Below are positions 38,065 through 50,227 of a DNA stretch of 64,000 bases, piece after piece. Made by a program: the position numbers and the translations under genes. Source of the stretch: Suillus spraguei. Taxonomy: Eukaryota > Basidiomycota > Agaricomycetes > Boletales > Suillaceae. The stretch's first letter is position 1, and the number at the start of each line of letters is the position of its first letter. The stretch lies in the NCBI GenBank assembly GCA_016800925.1, contig JABCPU010000260.1:1-64000 (forward strand), read 5' to 3'. The notes beneath the pieces are model-generated. The model did not search any database and was not told where the DNA came from. It was given only the letters and a program-made list of their open reading frames with translations.

Positions 38065-39755
38065 TCAGTGAATCACACTTCTTGAAGAATTGGAAGAACC
38101 AACGAAATAAATTCTGTCCCTATCAATCCATATCCTTTCAAACCCGCGATATCCAAATGTTCTGTCCTGGTCCAACACAACCTCAACGTATGGCAGGGAT
38201 GTTGTTAAGCTCGCCCCGAGCCGGAAGTTCTCTGGCATTTGTGATTCTATGACGTGTATCGTGGATGGCTCTTTCACGACTCGCCCTAGACCTCTTCGAC
38301 GCTCAACAGCTAACGGGCTGAAGTCCATCACATGCAATCTATACTTTTGGGGGGAATACCAGAAGTTCGTATTATCTGCAGGAAATACCAGCAAAACTCG
38401 ATTTCCACTAACGGAAATGTTGCGACGGCTCGGTGTCTGGAATACACGAGCATGTAAAGGGCCCCAGTTTTTCCACGGTATTGCTTTGAACATTCCCTCG
38501 AACAGGTCGAGATTGAAAAAAATCCTGTGGAAATGATGAAGATGAGACTAGGGGAGAATGTGACAATTGATAATATTTGATGTTCAGGGTCCAGAGTCCA
38601 CATTGTTTGTTGGGCCAGCGTCTGGGGCCATGAGCTATGTGCAATATCATCTAGTGGGTATACACACTGTATCTTCGTCAGTGGTATAGGTAACAAGAAA
38701 CACGCCAGTAATTGCGGCGCCCGGGACGTGTCCTCGATCAAATAGAGTTTTATGACATCGCTGAAAACGAGCAACCTGTCGTTTCCGAGGAAGCAAAAAT
38801 CAATTGCTTCTTCACACGCTGGGTTTGTTGTGGCACTGAGGACGCTCTAAATCAAGTGTCAACAGGCCTTTCGACTCTTTCGAAGTCCGGACCAAGGCTC
38901 ACTTTGGACGTTGTTGAATGCTGCCAGTCCCAAATCTGCAACCCCCACAGCTTCTGGTCAGAATCTTCACGAATGATCTGTCGGGAGTGCCACAGAGCGA
39001 TATGTCTTCCGAAGCACTTGAGTTTTAATTTCCCTAAGTCTGTTGAAGTGCGATCACCGTTCTGGATTCCAGGTAGCTCTGACGGAAATAATGTTCGTCC
39101 AGCGGCTTGAGGGTGGATACCTCCTCCATCCAGGATTCCGAGGTCGATACAGATGTTTTCATCATCCCACTGGAATTGATCGTCGACGGTAGCGTACGCA
39201 ATGGCAATCAGATTTTGCGTTGGATCCATGAGCACATCGAAGCCATATGCACTGTGATCTGAACGTAATGATATCGGAGACCGATCACGCTCGATTGTGT
39301 ATTGGGAAGGTTTCGACAGTATGGGGAAAATTGTGGTCGAGTCTCCGTGTCGCTCCCACAGGCAAAGATGCCTGTTGACAACCCACATTTTGTAATGACT
39401 CATTGGTATGGAGACTGTTTCGAAAGAGTGGATATCAAAGTTGAACCATGCGTGAGCATTATCCCTCAGAAGTTGTAGGCGCTCAGGAATAGAAGTGTCA
39501 AAAGTGTTACGGACAGAGAGAAGTTGTTGACCGCCAAGCTCAACGATATACTGAAGCTCGGAGCACGATATATACGTCTGGCGAAGGGCCTTACACACCT
39601 GTAAGACAGAGTCTGTCAGCATCAAAGACGACAATATCGATTAGCAAATTATAGCTCACGGATGTACATCGAAGAATATCTTGGTAAGGAAGAAAACTCA
39701 GTATATAAGACTGGATTTCTTCAGCAAGAGACTGGAGGTCGGCTGTGGGCTTCAT
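38065..39755 (-). CDS. F-box protein
   Basis: Likely the substrate-binding part of an SCF ubiquitin ligase. ATG 39753-39755 starts MKPTADLQSLAEEIQSYILS, and FLPYQDILRCTSVCKALRQT completes the F-box across the first intron (about 39602-39655). The order LxxEIQSYILxxLPxxDILRCxxVCK is the classic F-box pattern. The body follows with LGGQQLLSVRNTFDTSIPER, LCLWERHGDSTTIF and IDLGILDGGGIHPQAAGR, resembling the beta-rich C-terminal halves of the many F-box proteins of mushrooms. A short intron near 38810-38860 restores the frame into FCFLGNDRLLVFSDVIKLYL, and one near 38520 leads into WYSPQKYRLHVMDFSPLAVE. Ends TGA 38065-38067. No specific target can be named. Divergent from the next gene, 145 bases between starts. 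Confidence 0.75.
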
Positions 39756-39900
39756 TTCCTATTGTAACATAATTGCTAACAACTTGATGCTGAACCGATC
39801 AGACGTAGTACGGAGGCACAAACACTTCCACACAAACATAACGTCAACTGCGCGGGTCCTATTACTCAGCCTTAGTACTAGTAGGTCACGGCTCAAGTCG

Positions 39901-40904
39901 ATGTCGAGCTCTTTTCTAGGGAACAAACGACTAGCTCACGAGGCATTATCTGCGCAGAGGATACTGCAAAAGGTTCGGCCTGGAAAAATAGAACAGTTCT
40001 CAATTGATTTGTGTCTGATCGCTCATGGCATCCGGTAAGATTTGGTAGTCGCAAAAAACACACTGGGGCCGCCGGTTGACATGACTCTGATGGGCTCTGC
40101 AGATCTGCTTGCTTAGTGGACACGTTCGCTATACAGGACCCCGTTAACCTGTTTTCACATGTACTAGCTGGCCTGCGGTTAAAGGTACGCTTTGATCACG
40201 GATATATAGCAACACAATTTATCGGAAGCGGATGAACAGAGTGCAGCTTTTGCTGATATTGTCCATTGGTACGATCCCTCGTCACTTCAATCTTTCATCG
40301 TAAATTCTCGCATCCTGCAAGCCTTCGCTCGGACATTGTTGGAGGACAATGCCGCGGTCACATACGTTCTTCTCAGTGAGTTCCCCACACTGGTGAGTAT
40401 GTAAACAGCGTGGAATACCTCAAACTTTTAGCCACATCTCAATGCCTCCTACCAGCTGAATAGCACGCCAAAGACGGTGCTGGACATTATACGCGCCATG
40501 AATACAAAAATGCTAGAATCTCAAGCCAAAGTCTCATTTTCCTTCGTCGATGGTTTGACACAAGACAATCTTGTTCCTCTGGCTGCCACCTTGATCGGCT
40601 ATCCGGTCGCATATACCCCCATCTCTACTGATCAGACTCATTCCTGAGCGGACAACCTTTGGACGTTTATGAAGCAACTGTTGTCCCCATGACACCATGC
40701 ACATCTTCACTGCAAAGCTCTAGTCAGCCGCATACTCTACTCAAGTTCTCCTGTCCGTGTTTACTTGCAGGGACGAACCGTGAGCTATTTCCGGAACGCA
40801 TTACAAAACGTCTCCAATCACAGTTCCGAGAAAGCCTTTCTTCTATTGGGTTGTTGCTGTTGGTTCGTCATCACGTAGAAGTTATGGACCGGGTTGCGCT
40901 TTAA
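39901..40904 (+). CDS. C1orf74 (UPF0739)-like protein with apparent frameshift
   Basis: Starts MSSSFLGNKRLAHEALSAQR at 39901, then DLCLIAHGIR and, after an intron near 40035-40102, ACLVDTFAIQDPVNLFSHVL. Further exons give DIVHWYDPSSLQSFIV, LLEDNAAVTYVLLSEFPTL, TPKTVLDIIRAMNTKMLES and GYPVAYTPISTDQT. At about 40640 the frame hits TGA after DQTHS, while the frame one base over continues FLSGQPLDVYEATVVPM to the end VEVMDRVAL (40904). No GT..AG pair explains the jump. One missing T in CTCATTCCTG would, so this is a recent mutation or a sequencing error. The GYPVAY block and VAL end suggest the C1orf74/UPF0739 family, of unknown function; that match is from memory and moderate. Confidence 0.5.
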
Positions 40905-40946
40905 ATATCTCTTTGAGAAAGATGATGCAAAGATGTGTAATTCAAA

Positions 40947-43429
40947 TTAATCGACATCAATATTGACAATCTTGATATCTTCAAATGGCTTGTCCGTCTT
41001 ACTCGTCTTCACGTTTTCGATATTATGGATGACCTCTAATCCAGAGAAAACGCGTCCGAAGATCGTGTGCTTCTTGTCTAACCATGGAGTGGCTGTAGTG
41101 GTAATGAAGAACTGCGAACCGTTTGTATTAGGACCTGCATTTGCCATGCTGACGGTATACGGACTGTAATGCAGTTAATCAGCCATGGAAACGTGACTTT
41201 GTGACAAACGTTGAATGATTACCGGTCATGTTTCAAATCTGGGGAGAACTCATCTTCAAATTCCCTGTCCCAAATGGACGTTCCTCCTGTGCCGTCGCCC
41301 AATGGGTCTCCAGTCTGAATCATGAACTTCGGAATGACCCGGTGGAAAATGACACCCTCGAAGTAACCGCTCCGAGCATGTCCCACAAAGTTCTCCACAG
41401 CCTTTGGAGACTGTTGGGGAAATAGACGCATATGTATGTCACCCATGGAAGTATGAATCACTGCAGATGAAGCCAAAGGTGATGGTCCTGATTTAGTAAG
41501 GGCAGTTGCAGAGGCAATAGACTGCTCTTCGCGTGTCGGTCGTTCATTAAAGACGTCTCGGTCGTGTATTTTGCTGTCTCTGTGATACAACTATGAAGAC
41601 GTAACGGTAGCACGATAATAAAGTGCTTACTCTGGTTCAGATCGGGTGAAGAGATAGAAGCGCTGGCGTTTATACCCCGTGCAAAAGAGGGTCGGGTCTC
41701 GAATACCCTTGTTGGCAAGCATAGGATTTGCAGACGCTGTCATTGCCTATAGAAGTTGCCTGTCAATGTCCATCAATCACGAATAGGCACATACAGGTGC
41801 TAGCCCTTTCTTTGCAGGCGCTCCCTGATACAATGCAAGGTTCATCCATCGAACAGATTCATCCTTTCCAAGTAACCGCGCAACACGGTTCGTCACCGTG
41901 TTGACCACTGAGAAATCGTAAGACTTCAGTTTTGAATTTGCCGAACAGAAGCTATTTCCAACCTTTGATTCCGAGCAAGGTCGGATACAAGACAAACGCC
42001 CCGCTTTCGTCCCACACTGCACTAGTCGACATTGCAGGAATTCGTCCATCAGGACCTGGCATCTCAAGCTCCCTTTCCACTGCAAGCCGCCTACCAAACT
42101 CCATGTCCTCCACACGATGGATCGAAGTGCTAGCCTGTTGCATTTCCTGGGTTGCTGTCAATGACTCGTCGTACTTTCGAGTAAGTTTGCCTTTCAAGAA
42201 AGAAAATATGCGGATTTGACGATCTGGAAGAGAAAATGTAACAAAGGAAGAGGAATCGGGTGAAAGCGTTATGCAAGCAGGGATTGATTTTGTCTAGAGA
42301 AACTCAGCGAAATGCTACAAGATGGAAAAGCCAATTTACCTTTTTGAACTCGTAAAGGTCCGTCGAAGACTTCAATGACCACATGCCAGGTATATTTTTC
42401 GGTGGTTCGAAAGGTTCAAACGGTTGCCAGTACTCAACGAAACCGTTTTCATCACCAGAGATTACGGTATCATAGCGGTCGCTGTACTAAAGCCATGACC
42501 GTCACATCTGGCACTTCGTTCAAATAGGGTAGACTCACCGCTATCAGATGCACAGGGAAACGATGAAGTTTTTCGATCGTTAGCATTGGGGTGTCATTAC
42601 CGCGACCATCATAAATTCGTATGACACCCGTCCCTTGCTCCGAGCTATAGACATTGTTAGAGGTTACTAGAAATTCGCACAAGACACTTACACAGCCAAC
42701 AATCCTTGTGCTTGCCCTCGTCTATGCACCCAACAACATGCGTGAGGGGTAAACCCGAGCTTTAACATGTTTATCATATCTGTTTACTAGTCAGCGCCAG
42801 GAATAAATAAGTGTGGACCACTTGCGCACCAAAGTTGAGCACATCAAACACTTTTGCAGTCCCATCCTCCGAGATGCTCGCAAAAAGCTGTCCATCCGCA
42901 CTTGCTGAGACTCCAGTTATAGGGCTCATGTGCGCACGAAAGTGTTTTACAAATTCGATGCCCTCGTCCTGCTTCTTCCAGAATTTTAGATGTCCGTCAA
43001 TCGATGTAGTAATGATAAAGCCTGTCCTGTTTCGAGTAAGATACTCGCTCTATATATGTTCTCCGGGACTCACTTCGTGACAATAACAAAGTTCAGGAAA
43101 TCGCGGTGCATGTAGCTTTTATAGTACTGTTCTGCATCTGGGAGATGGTCTAGGTACAGTTTCTCGTGAGGAACCACTAGCGTTTTGTAAGTTTTATAAT
43201 TCATGAACTGATGAACGTACGACCTACCTCTGCGTTTCCTTTTGGTTCCAACATTGGCGCCAGCAGGCAGAGGCATAGGACCAACATCATCATCGCTGTC
43301 ATCCTGGTTTACATCTGCGTCGACAGCTGGCACAGGACCATCTTCACCATACTGCACACGATCTATATCATCATCCGGGTTTCTACCACGCTTGCCGAGC
43401 ACGGTTGTGTCCTGCTCTGTGTCAGACAT
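40947..43429 (-). CDS. PPWD1: WD40-repeat peptidyl-prolyl isomerase (PPWD1/CYP15 type)
   Basis: A nuclear cyclophilin linked to the spliceosome, with N-terminal WD repeats. The start at 43427-43429 opens an acidic stretch ([13 protein letters not shown]), then KRKRR and the conserved [21 protein letters not shown] repeats span about 41950-43080 (for instance DGHLKFW-type, [18 protein letters not shown] and [16 protein letters not shown]). The cyclophilin domain is in the last exons: [56 protein letters not shown], then [16 protein letters not shown] and [18 protein letters not shown]. Residues matching the active site of cyclophilin A ([24 protein letters not shown]) are present, so isomerase activity is likely. 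Ends at TAA 40947-40949. Diverges from EAF7 with 136 bases between starts. Confidence 0.93.
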
Positions 43430-43564
43430 GAAATCTAGTGACCGTAAGTAAGAGAATGAGAGTGCCCCACGTGACTATTCTCAATCTGGACGCGTTTGTT
43501 TGGATTTAAAGCCTTTGCCAAACAACCGCTATCACACCCAGATCCACTACGTCTTGGCAATAAC

Positions 43565-44424
43565 ATGTCCGAGTCTGACAGCCCAGGTGACTTCCTCGAC
43601 AGCGTCGAAGGGGAGATTATTTTCTTCCGATCCGTAATGAAGGCTCGGCCTGTTGGCCTCCACAAACATTTCCACCTATTAGCCATTCGCAATGCAATAC
43701 ACAATGAAACTGGTCGTGTACTACCCGTCGAGAGTATTTGGGCAAAGTTGAAAACGTGTTATGATCTTGATGCACTGGAGACAGCGGTGAGCTGCACAGC
43801 GCTTTCAGTGTTGTTTTTACTTGTCTCAGTATGCGCCAGGAAATTGATGGTTTCGACACGCCAACCTCGAGCCAGAATTCAACACCACATTTCATACGAT
43901 CCCCTTCGCCTTCCCAGAACCTCTCACGACATCCTTTCTTTCGAGACGAATATTCTCTTCCTAATGAAGACACTTTCAATAATCTCGTCTCAGAGCGCCG
44001 GATACGTGCAACGGCCTCCCTTCCATCGTCAACACCCGCACCATCCCCGCGCCAACCCAGTAAACCGAAAAAGACGAAGACCACGAAACGTAGTAAGAGC
44101 AAGGCAGACATGGCCGGGCTTGTAGGAGGCGATAGCGACAGCAGTGCGCTCACGCAGGAGAGTGGAGACGAGGGTGCTGGAATCACCCCTAGCGTCATCA
44201 CAGGCACTGACGCAGGCACAGACTACGAAGAAGATAACCCTGACGTGCAAGAAACATCACCTGGTAAGTTGTTTTCGTTCTTGCATCATTCTCAGCTGAT
44301 GTATACAGGTCAATCAAAAGCGGGACGGGGACGTGTTAAGCAGCTTGCTCGAGGAGGGGCGGTGGGACGAGCCAGGGCAGGGTCAGCGAGCAATGCCCGT
44401 GGAACCAAGAAACGAAAGAAGTAG
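43565..44424 (+). CDS. EAF7: NuA4 histone acetyltransferase subunit Eaf7/MRGBP
   Basis: Part of the NuA4 complex that acetylates histone H4 and H2A. ATG 43565 starts MSESDSPGDFLDSVEGEIIF, then FRSVMKARPVGLHKHFHLLA, IRNAIHNETGRVLPVESIW and AKLKTCYDLDALETA, the complete CT20/EAF7 domain. An intron to 43845 joins this to EIDGFDTP, because the later AG keeps frame while the earlier one gives a stop. The rest is disordered: serine/proline-rich (SPSPSQNLSRHPFF), a basic patch (PSKPKKTKTTKRSKSK), an acidic patch (DAGTDYEEDNPD) and, after a second intron (about 44263-44309), GRGRVKQLARGGAVGRARAG and KKRKK. The basic tail should help nuclear import. Ends TAG at 44422-44424. Confidence 0.9.
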
Positions 44425-44824
44425 CATTTCATGTTTATTATCATATTTGCTTATCATGCCTCTACCTATTTGCTCTGACGATGACAGGCATACCCTTACT
44501 AGGGTTACAACGTTTTATTCAATTTTGTAAGTACCGTTGCTAATACCGACTGTAGCACTGCGAACACTGGTGCACTGGATTGAGGATGAGATACAGGCGA
44601 GTTCAATGTTGCCCACTTCAACCAGGCAGACCGGAATGGGCAGGTTTGTGAACATAGAGGGTGGGCCAAAGTCGTGCATACGTACTAGTAATGATGTTAT
44701 CTCTTACTATGTCTGCAACATACCTCAGTGACCCTGTTTCTAATCCTAATCTGAGGGAACTCTTGAAAAAGACGTCGCATTCGATTCAATTTGACGCAAA
44801 ATTAGCGATACAGCATTTATATGA

Positions 44825-47800
44825 TCAGTCCATCGAAACATCCATCTTCACAATCCCTTCCTCTATGGTCAATCGTTTGTTCTTTCTCTCAGTTATAAAC
44901 GCATCGATCTGTGCTTTAAGTTCCACATCTACCACATCACGTCAAACATGGCAGACGGGCATCACAAAAAACGACGTACTGGGGACAACGTCTTCTATCA
45001 CCATCGGCACTCGGTTAAAAGGATCTTTAGAATCAGAGAGCAGATGAGATTTTATAGTTGAGCGATCTACGATGGCGCGAGAAGATGGAAGCGTGACTGG
45101 ATCACGCATGATTGTGGCCATGAGAGGGTCTGATGAATTCGCCATGAGCCTTTTTCATGACGAGGCACGAGAAGAAAAAACCAACCCAAAAACTCCTCCG
45201 GTATCTCACCCAAATCTTCCTCTGCCTCGATCGTAGTCTTCATCTCTTCCACCCTGGACACAAAAGACCCCACAACCCTAATCTCAGCCTCAGTCTTCAA
45301 TGGCACCCGTCTAGCAGTCTCCATCGCCGCTTCAAACAGCTCCTTTTTATAACTTCTTCCGTCATTCGCAACAGCTCTCACAAACTCCTCTTGATCGCTG
45401 AGGTTGATATACACTTGCAGAATATCGCTCAGGAGCTGACGGGGACTGAACTTGTATTTCTCTGGGTCTTGTACCCTCAGCTCGCCGCACTTGGGTCCGA
45501 CGAGCGCATCGAGGTTGTAATCCAGCATGACCGCGAGTTTGTCCACAATTTCGGGCATCATGAATGGCCCCTTGGTTTCTGCCGTGAAATCCTTCAAAAG
45601 ACCGACGGTAGACCTGCCCAGCGTGGTATACCCAGATGCATGCCGCTCGAGGCCGCGGAGCGTGCCTTCGCGTTCACGTCGGTACTGCTGAGGGCGAGCG
45701 TTCCAAGCGTTCTGGTCACGCATCTCGACCTGGATGTTGTGGATCTGCGTGAGCTCGCTGAGAGATTCGTCCATGAGATAGGTGACGTCGTTGATCATGA
45801 GGTTGATGAACCGGATGAACTTGTCGACATTCCTGGAAGATAACATTGGTTTGCGTGAATATTATGAGGGAACATAACATACTGAGCTTCCTTATTCAAA
45901 GCATCTCTGTGAACGGGATTATCCCAAACTGCTTTCAAAATGTAAGCAATATTCCTCCTCGCATCTGAGATATCGATGTCCTCAAATTCTATCCATTCAT
46001 TGAAAAATCGCACGCACTGAATTTGTCATAAAACTGCGAACTAGCGCCTGTTTGCTCGACCTCTGAAGAAAACATCATGAGCGACCCTCATCCAGCTTTT
46101 GACACAAGACATACCAATGTAGAAATGGGTCAATGCCGGTATCAAGTTCTTGAGCGCGACGGGGTGCGTGTTCAGCGTGTGTCCCAAGATCCCATGTCTG
46201 TCGTTCCCGTACGGCAACACACCGTAAAATACTGCCTGTCTCACGTTCCCAACATCGGCGAATTTTCACGGTAGTAAACGAAACAGGAAAACGCACCTCG
46301 TTGATCTTAGCTTTCAAGAACGGGTTCTTGATGTACCATGTCGAAGTAAGGAATGTTAGCGCAAAGATCACAAGCTCATCCTTCCCAGACAAGTCAAGAC
46401 TCTCTGGTGAGTGCCTTCGAGCCCATCAGCTCCTATGCGCATTTTATAAAAGCAGCGAAAAACATACCGCACGACAAATAGAAAGAACTCTATCACATCC
46501 TCAATAATAAACTCTGGAAGGACTCGGAACGTCATCGGAACATCCTTTGGAAGGGGCAGCCTACCAGAGAACATCGCGCATCAGCCACAATGCCAAACAA
46601 AACCTCTCACTCGAAGCTGAGAAACTCACTCAACGACAGGATTTGGATGCGTCCCCCGCGGATCTACGCTCCTGATCAACCAAGTCGAAGCAAAGCTCGT
46701 GAACCCTATATACCGGAACACGAGCTCAGGATCGAGCAGCTGGACGCGGTACGCAAGTTGTTGAGATTGGATCTTTGACATTTCGTTCTATTTTTTTGTG
46801 GGAGATATTTTTATACTCAAATCATGGAATGGAGTGCATCAGAAAATACCTTGGCGTTGTCGATGGCGGCCTGCGCGTGCGCTTGTTGAGGTGTCTACAG
46901 ATATAACACGGCGCCATTAGGCATAAACGGTAGAAGGGAAGGAAGTGATCATCAAAGAAAAAATGCGCACCCCCATCCACGACCCATCCCCAGCAATCAT
47001 ATCATGGTGCCTCTGGTAATCATCGAGGGTCTTCCCTAAGTCCTCGTACACCTGGATCGTGCGTATGTATCCATAGTGTCCCAGAGCATTACAGAGATAG
47101 AAAATATCGGAGATGAAGTTGGGCGTTGCGGCTGACATGTTCAAGTCCATGAGATTTGGGTGCAAAGTGTGTGCAACCACATAGTTGGGTTGTGTCAAGT
47201 TTTTTTTTGTGCAGGATAGGCATCAATAGGGAGACGTGCGATAAGGTGAGGGAACACTCACCCTTTGACTTGCTCTCCTCGACCCATTGCGCAGCTTCAT
47301 CACTCGTAGCTTTGATCCTCGTCTCCTCCTTCAGATCAATTCGGGTAGACACTGAAAAATAATAGGGGTCTATGCGATCCATCTATGCCCACAGAACAGT
47401 ACCAAAAATGCGTCCGACAACACATGTTACAGGAATAGAGAGATAGTGGTAAGTCATGATGAGTCTTGAGTTCATTCAGGAACAAACAAACCTTTGTGTA
47501 TCTTGCGTCCATAAAGGGCTCCGCGAATCTCAGCAGCACGCTCTGTAGATTGACCATGAAGCTGTCCGACGCGACAGTATCAGGCTCAACCTGGGCATGT
47601 TTTCATTAGCATCTTACTACGCACGAGGAAAAAATCAACGCACCTGCATTCCTGCACGTTTAACGTTGAGACGCACAACCGCCGCAAAGTATTCTAATAC
47701 CCGATCACGCGCCTCGGGGATGTGCGCACGAGGGTGTTAAATATTTGAAAGAGAGAAGACTAAACCACAGGTGCGAATAAAAGGATGCAAAGATAAGAAA

Positions 47801-49613
47801 AACAATACAAGGCATGAGCCAAAATCACTCGCCTGCAGACTCTTCAACGTCCCTCTCAAACTTGCATTCGATGAGTCAACATCTGCACGACTGCGTTTCG
47901 TCGGGTCGCTAAAGTATGTCTGCGCAATACCTGGCTGTTGGCGCACGACGTATGTCAGACACATCCACACGTATCACAGCACAACACTCACCCACTCCCG
48001 ACTGAACGTCCCCAGCCTCAGCAGCGGGCCCATGAGAGACAATCTCTCAAAGTTCGCAGCCGTCACTTCTACCCCGTAACCCTCGCCAAGCCATTGGGGC
48101 ATTCTCGTGATCATTTCTGCTATGGGCTTTACTCCGACAAGAGCTTCCATGCCGCCGATGACGCCGCGCCATGCCGAGTCCCCGCCACTTCCGCCGATGC
48201 CCTCGGATGGCATGACAAGGGAGTGGGCGACGAGAGTGCGAACGAGGGTACTCAATGTGTTTAGAAGTTCATCCTATAGGGAAATATAAGTTTGAGCTTG
48301 AGGGGGGAATGTATGTATTCTACGATAGAATATTGCGAGGTAAAAGCACACGCACTGGGTCTGTGAAGCGAGCAGCAAGGTCCTGCAAGAACAGCTGAAC
48401 CTCTGTGGGAGCCAACGTGGTTTGAGGGCTTGTTGTGGATGCATACAGAGGCGTAGATAGGGCAGAAAGGGAGAGCAGAGGTGTAAGTAACTCGTGTGAC
48501 CCGAGGGTTGATAGTGAGCGACTATAAATTTAAAAGAACGCAAAGTTGGAACAGGCGGAAGAGAGGAAGGGCAACTATTCAGCGACACATTAATAAAATA
48601 TGGCGAGAACGTACTCGGCGGGTTGCGGAAACATCTCTGGCTCCTGGAGGTTAAGACCTGTGTAACTGATAATGAGGTCTCTGAGCTTGTCGAGGAGTGC
48701 GGTGGCTTGCTGAGTTTCAGAGACGGGGTTCTGGAATTTTGTGAGATAATTCATCAGGGTGTAAAAGAAGTGAGAGAACCTTCTTGAGCAAAATTGATTT
48801 GGCTGTGTTGATGCGCTTCCAGCAGCCTACGAGGTACTCAAAGACGGACTGAGGAGGGAGAGAGGCAAGTACTGAGACATATTCGAGGTCGTCGCTGCAT
48901 TTACGACATGGTCAGTGATGGTTTACAACTCAGGCAGTGATGGAACGCAAATTGATCGATGAATGTGATATGAATGTGAATGATAAGGGGCAACCAAAGG
49001 AAGAAACTTACGACATGGCCTGAGCATCAAGCTCGAGGCGAGTAATGAGGAGTCGATCAACGATATCGCTCGTAAGAGTCGTATAAGCTATTAAAATTAC
49101 ATCAGTGAAACAAGTGGATTATAGAAAAGACGTACAGTAACCCTCAGACTCGAGCTCGGCTTGAAGATGCTTGAGCCACACAAGATCATACTCGTTTGCC
49201 TCGGCGGTTGATTTCTATTCACCGATGAGGTAAAATTTCTACTCAAAAGAAAGAACATACACTAAGCGTAACCTTGAGGACTGTAGATATTGTATCGTTC
49301 TCCCATGTCTGGTAATCGACTTTGGGAGCAGGTGCAGCAGACTTCCTCTTCAAAGGGACATTACGTTGAAAAGGCGGTGTTGTTGATTGAGGTGGAATAG
49401 AAGGAAGTTTTTGTTTGGAGTGTGGAAGCTGGGCTACGGGGGCTGCAATTGAAGGCCCGGGAGAGGCAGGTGAAGGGGTTGGTGAATTTGATGTAGATCC
49501 TGCCTGCAACTTGGCAAGGCGCTTTGCTCGGATCTGGTGCAGAAATGATCAGTTATCTTCAGCGTAAATAAAATATATAACCATACACGATCAGCATCAG
49601 TGGGTTCACTCAT
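44825..49613 (-). CDS. UFD2: U-box ubiquitin chain elongation factor E4 (Ufd2)
   Basis: Extends ubiquitin chains on substrates of the ubiquitin-fusion degradation route, working with Cdc48. The start at 49611-49613 (MSEPTDADR) leads to [13 protein letters not shown] and a proline/serine-rich linker, then [19 protein letters not shown]. Some fifteen short exons cover the large armadillo-like Ufd2 core; good landmarks are [60 protein letters not shown] and [17 protein letters not shown] (45350-45840). The C-terminal U-box is [33 protein letters not shown] and DPFNRVPM, then [16 protein letters not shown], ending at the TGA 44825-44827. All parts are present. Exon limits in 46000-49000 were not all resolved, but frame-consistent blocks follow one another in the right order. 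Confidence 0.92.
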
Positions 49614-49824
49614 CGTCGGACCAGGTCGTTCAACCATAAACACTGCGCTTGATCATGCCCTTTATAATCTGAGCACGTGACTAATATTAGCCTTGAAGTA
49701 CTTACAGGAGCAAAAAAAGTTGTATCTAAGTCATATCACATTTTCAAGGGTAGTACCAATGCTCTTTTCAGTGCAAGTGTATCCTGAAAATTTTATGCTT
49801 TGTTTGCTGATGAGTCTATAAATA
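49614..49824. other. Spacer between UFD2 and the Helitron
   Basis: Promoter region of UFD2, with no open frame of note. It is the last host sequence before the mobile-element block. Confidence 0.45.
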
Positions 49825-49841
49825 CTAGACATGGTGTCTAG
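49825..49841 (-). other. Candidate 3' terminus of the Helitron
   Basis: CTAGACA, three bases, then TGTCTAG form a perfect 7-base hairpin. On the minus strand the sequence reads through this hairpin to CTAG and is followed by T, which matches the CTRR^T rule for Helitron 3' ends. Known elements usually place the hairpin a few bases before CTRR; here the arm itself contains it, so the call is tentative. Confidence 0.3.
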
Positions 49842-49896
49842 GCACAGTCTGAATAAGTAGAAGAACTCCCCCTCAGCTGTGACGAGTCCACCACCC

Positions 49897-50112
49897 GTTG
49901 TGCCTTCGGCACAGGAAGCAAAAGGAGTGCTTCGCACTCCTTTTGCTCCCTGGCCAAGGCTTCATCCTAATAATTCTGTTTGCCCAAGCACAGGAAGGCA
50001 AAAAGAGTGCTTCACACTCTTTTTGCCTTCCTGGCCTTGGCTTCATCCCAATAATTTTCTTTTGCCCAAGCACAGAAGCCAAAAGAGTGCTTCGCACTCT
50101 TTTTGACTTTCT
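49897..50112. repeat. Array of three 80-base units, each with a strong hairpin
   Basis: Three near-perfect hairpins with CTTCGC or CTTCAC in the loop and AAAAGAGTG/CACTCTTTT-type stems lie at about 49913-49947, 49991-50031 and 50072-50111. Between them the sequence CTTCATCC, AATAATT and GCCCAAGCACAG repeats. The spacing is about 80 bases. A smaller hairpin (TGTGCC, TTCG-type loop, GGCACA) precedes the first. The array lies just past the 3' end of the Helitron helicase frame (minus strand). Confidence 0.85.
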
Positions 50113-50227
50113 GGCCTTGGCTTCATCCTATAATCATAGTAAATCTTCAAACAAACATGTACATTTCACCACCATTTCAACAAAACTAAAAGTACACTAT
50201 ACAACACTTTACATAAAACTACAACAA

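Noticed and set aside
43617..44219. 200-codon minus-strand open frame
   Set aside because: Antisense to EAF7, whose domain and intron pattern are clear.
45157..45843. 228-codon plus-strand open frame
   Set aside because: Lies entirely opposite the conserved Ufd2 core exon; no domain of its own.
49897..50112. CRISPR-like array
   Set aside because: Only three units; the repeats are hairpins with conserved spacers in a eukaryotic genome.
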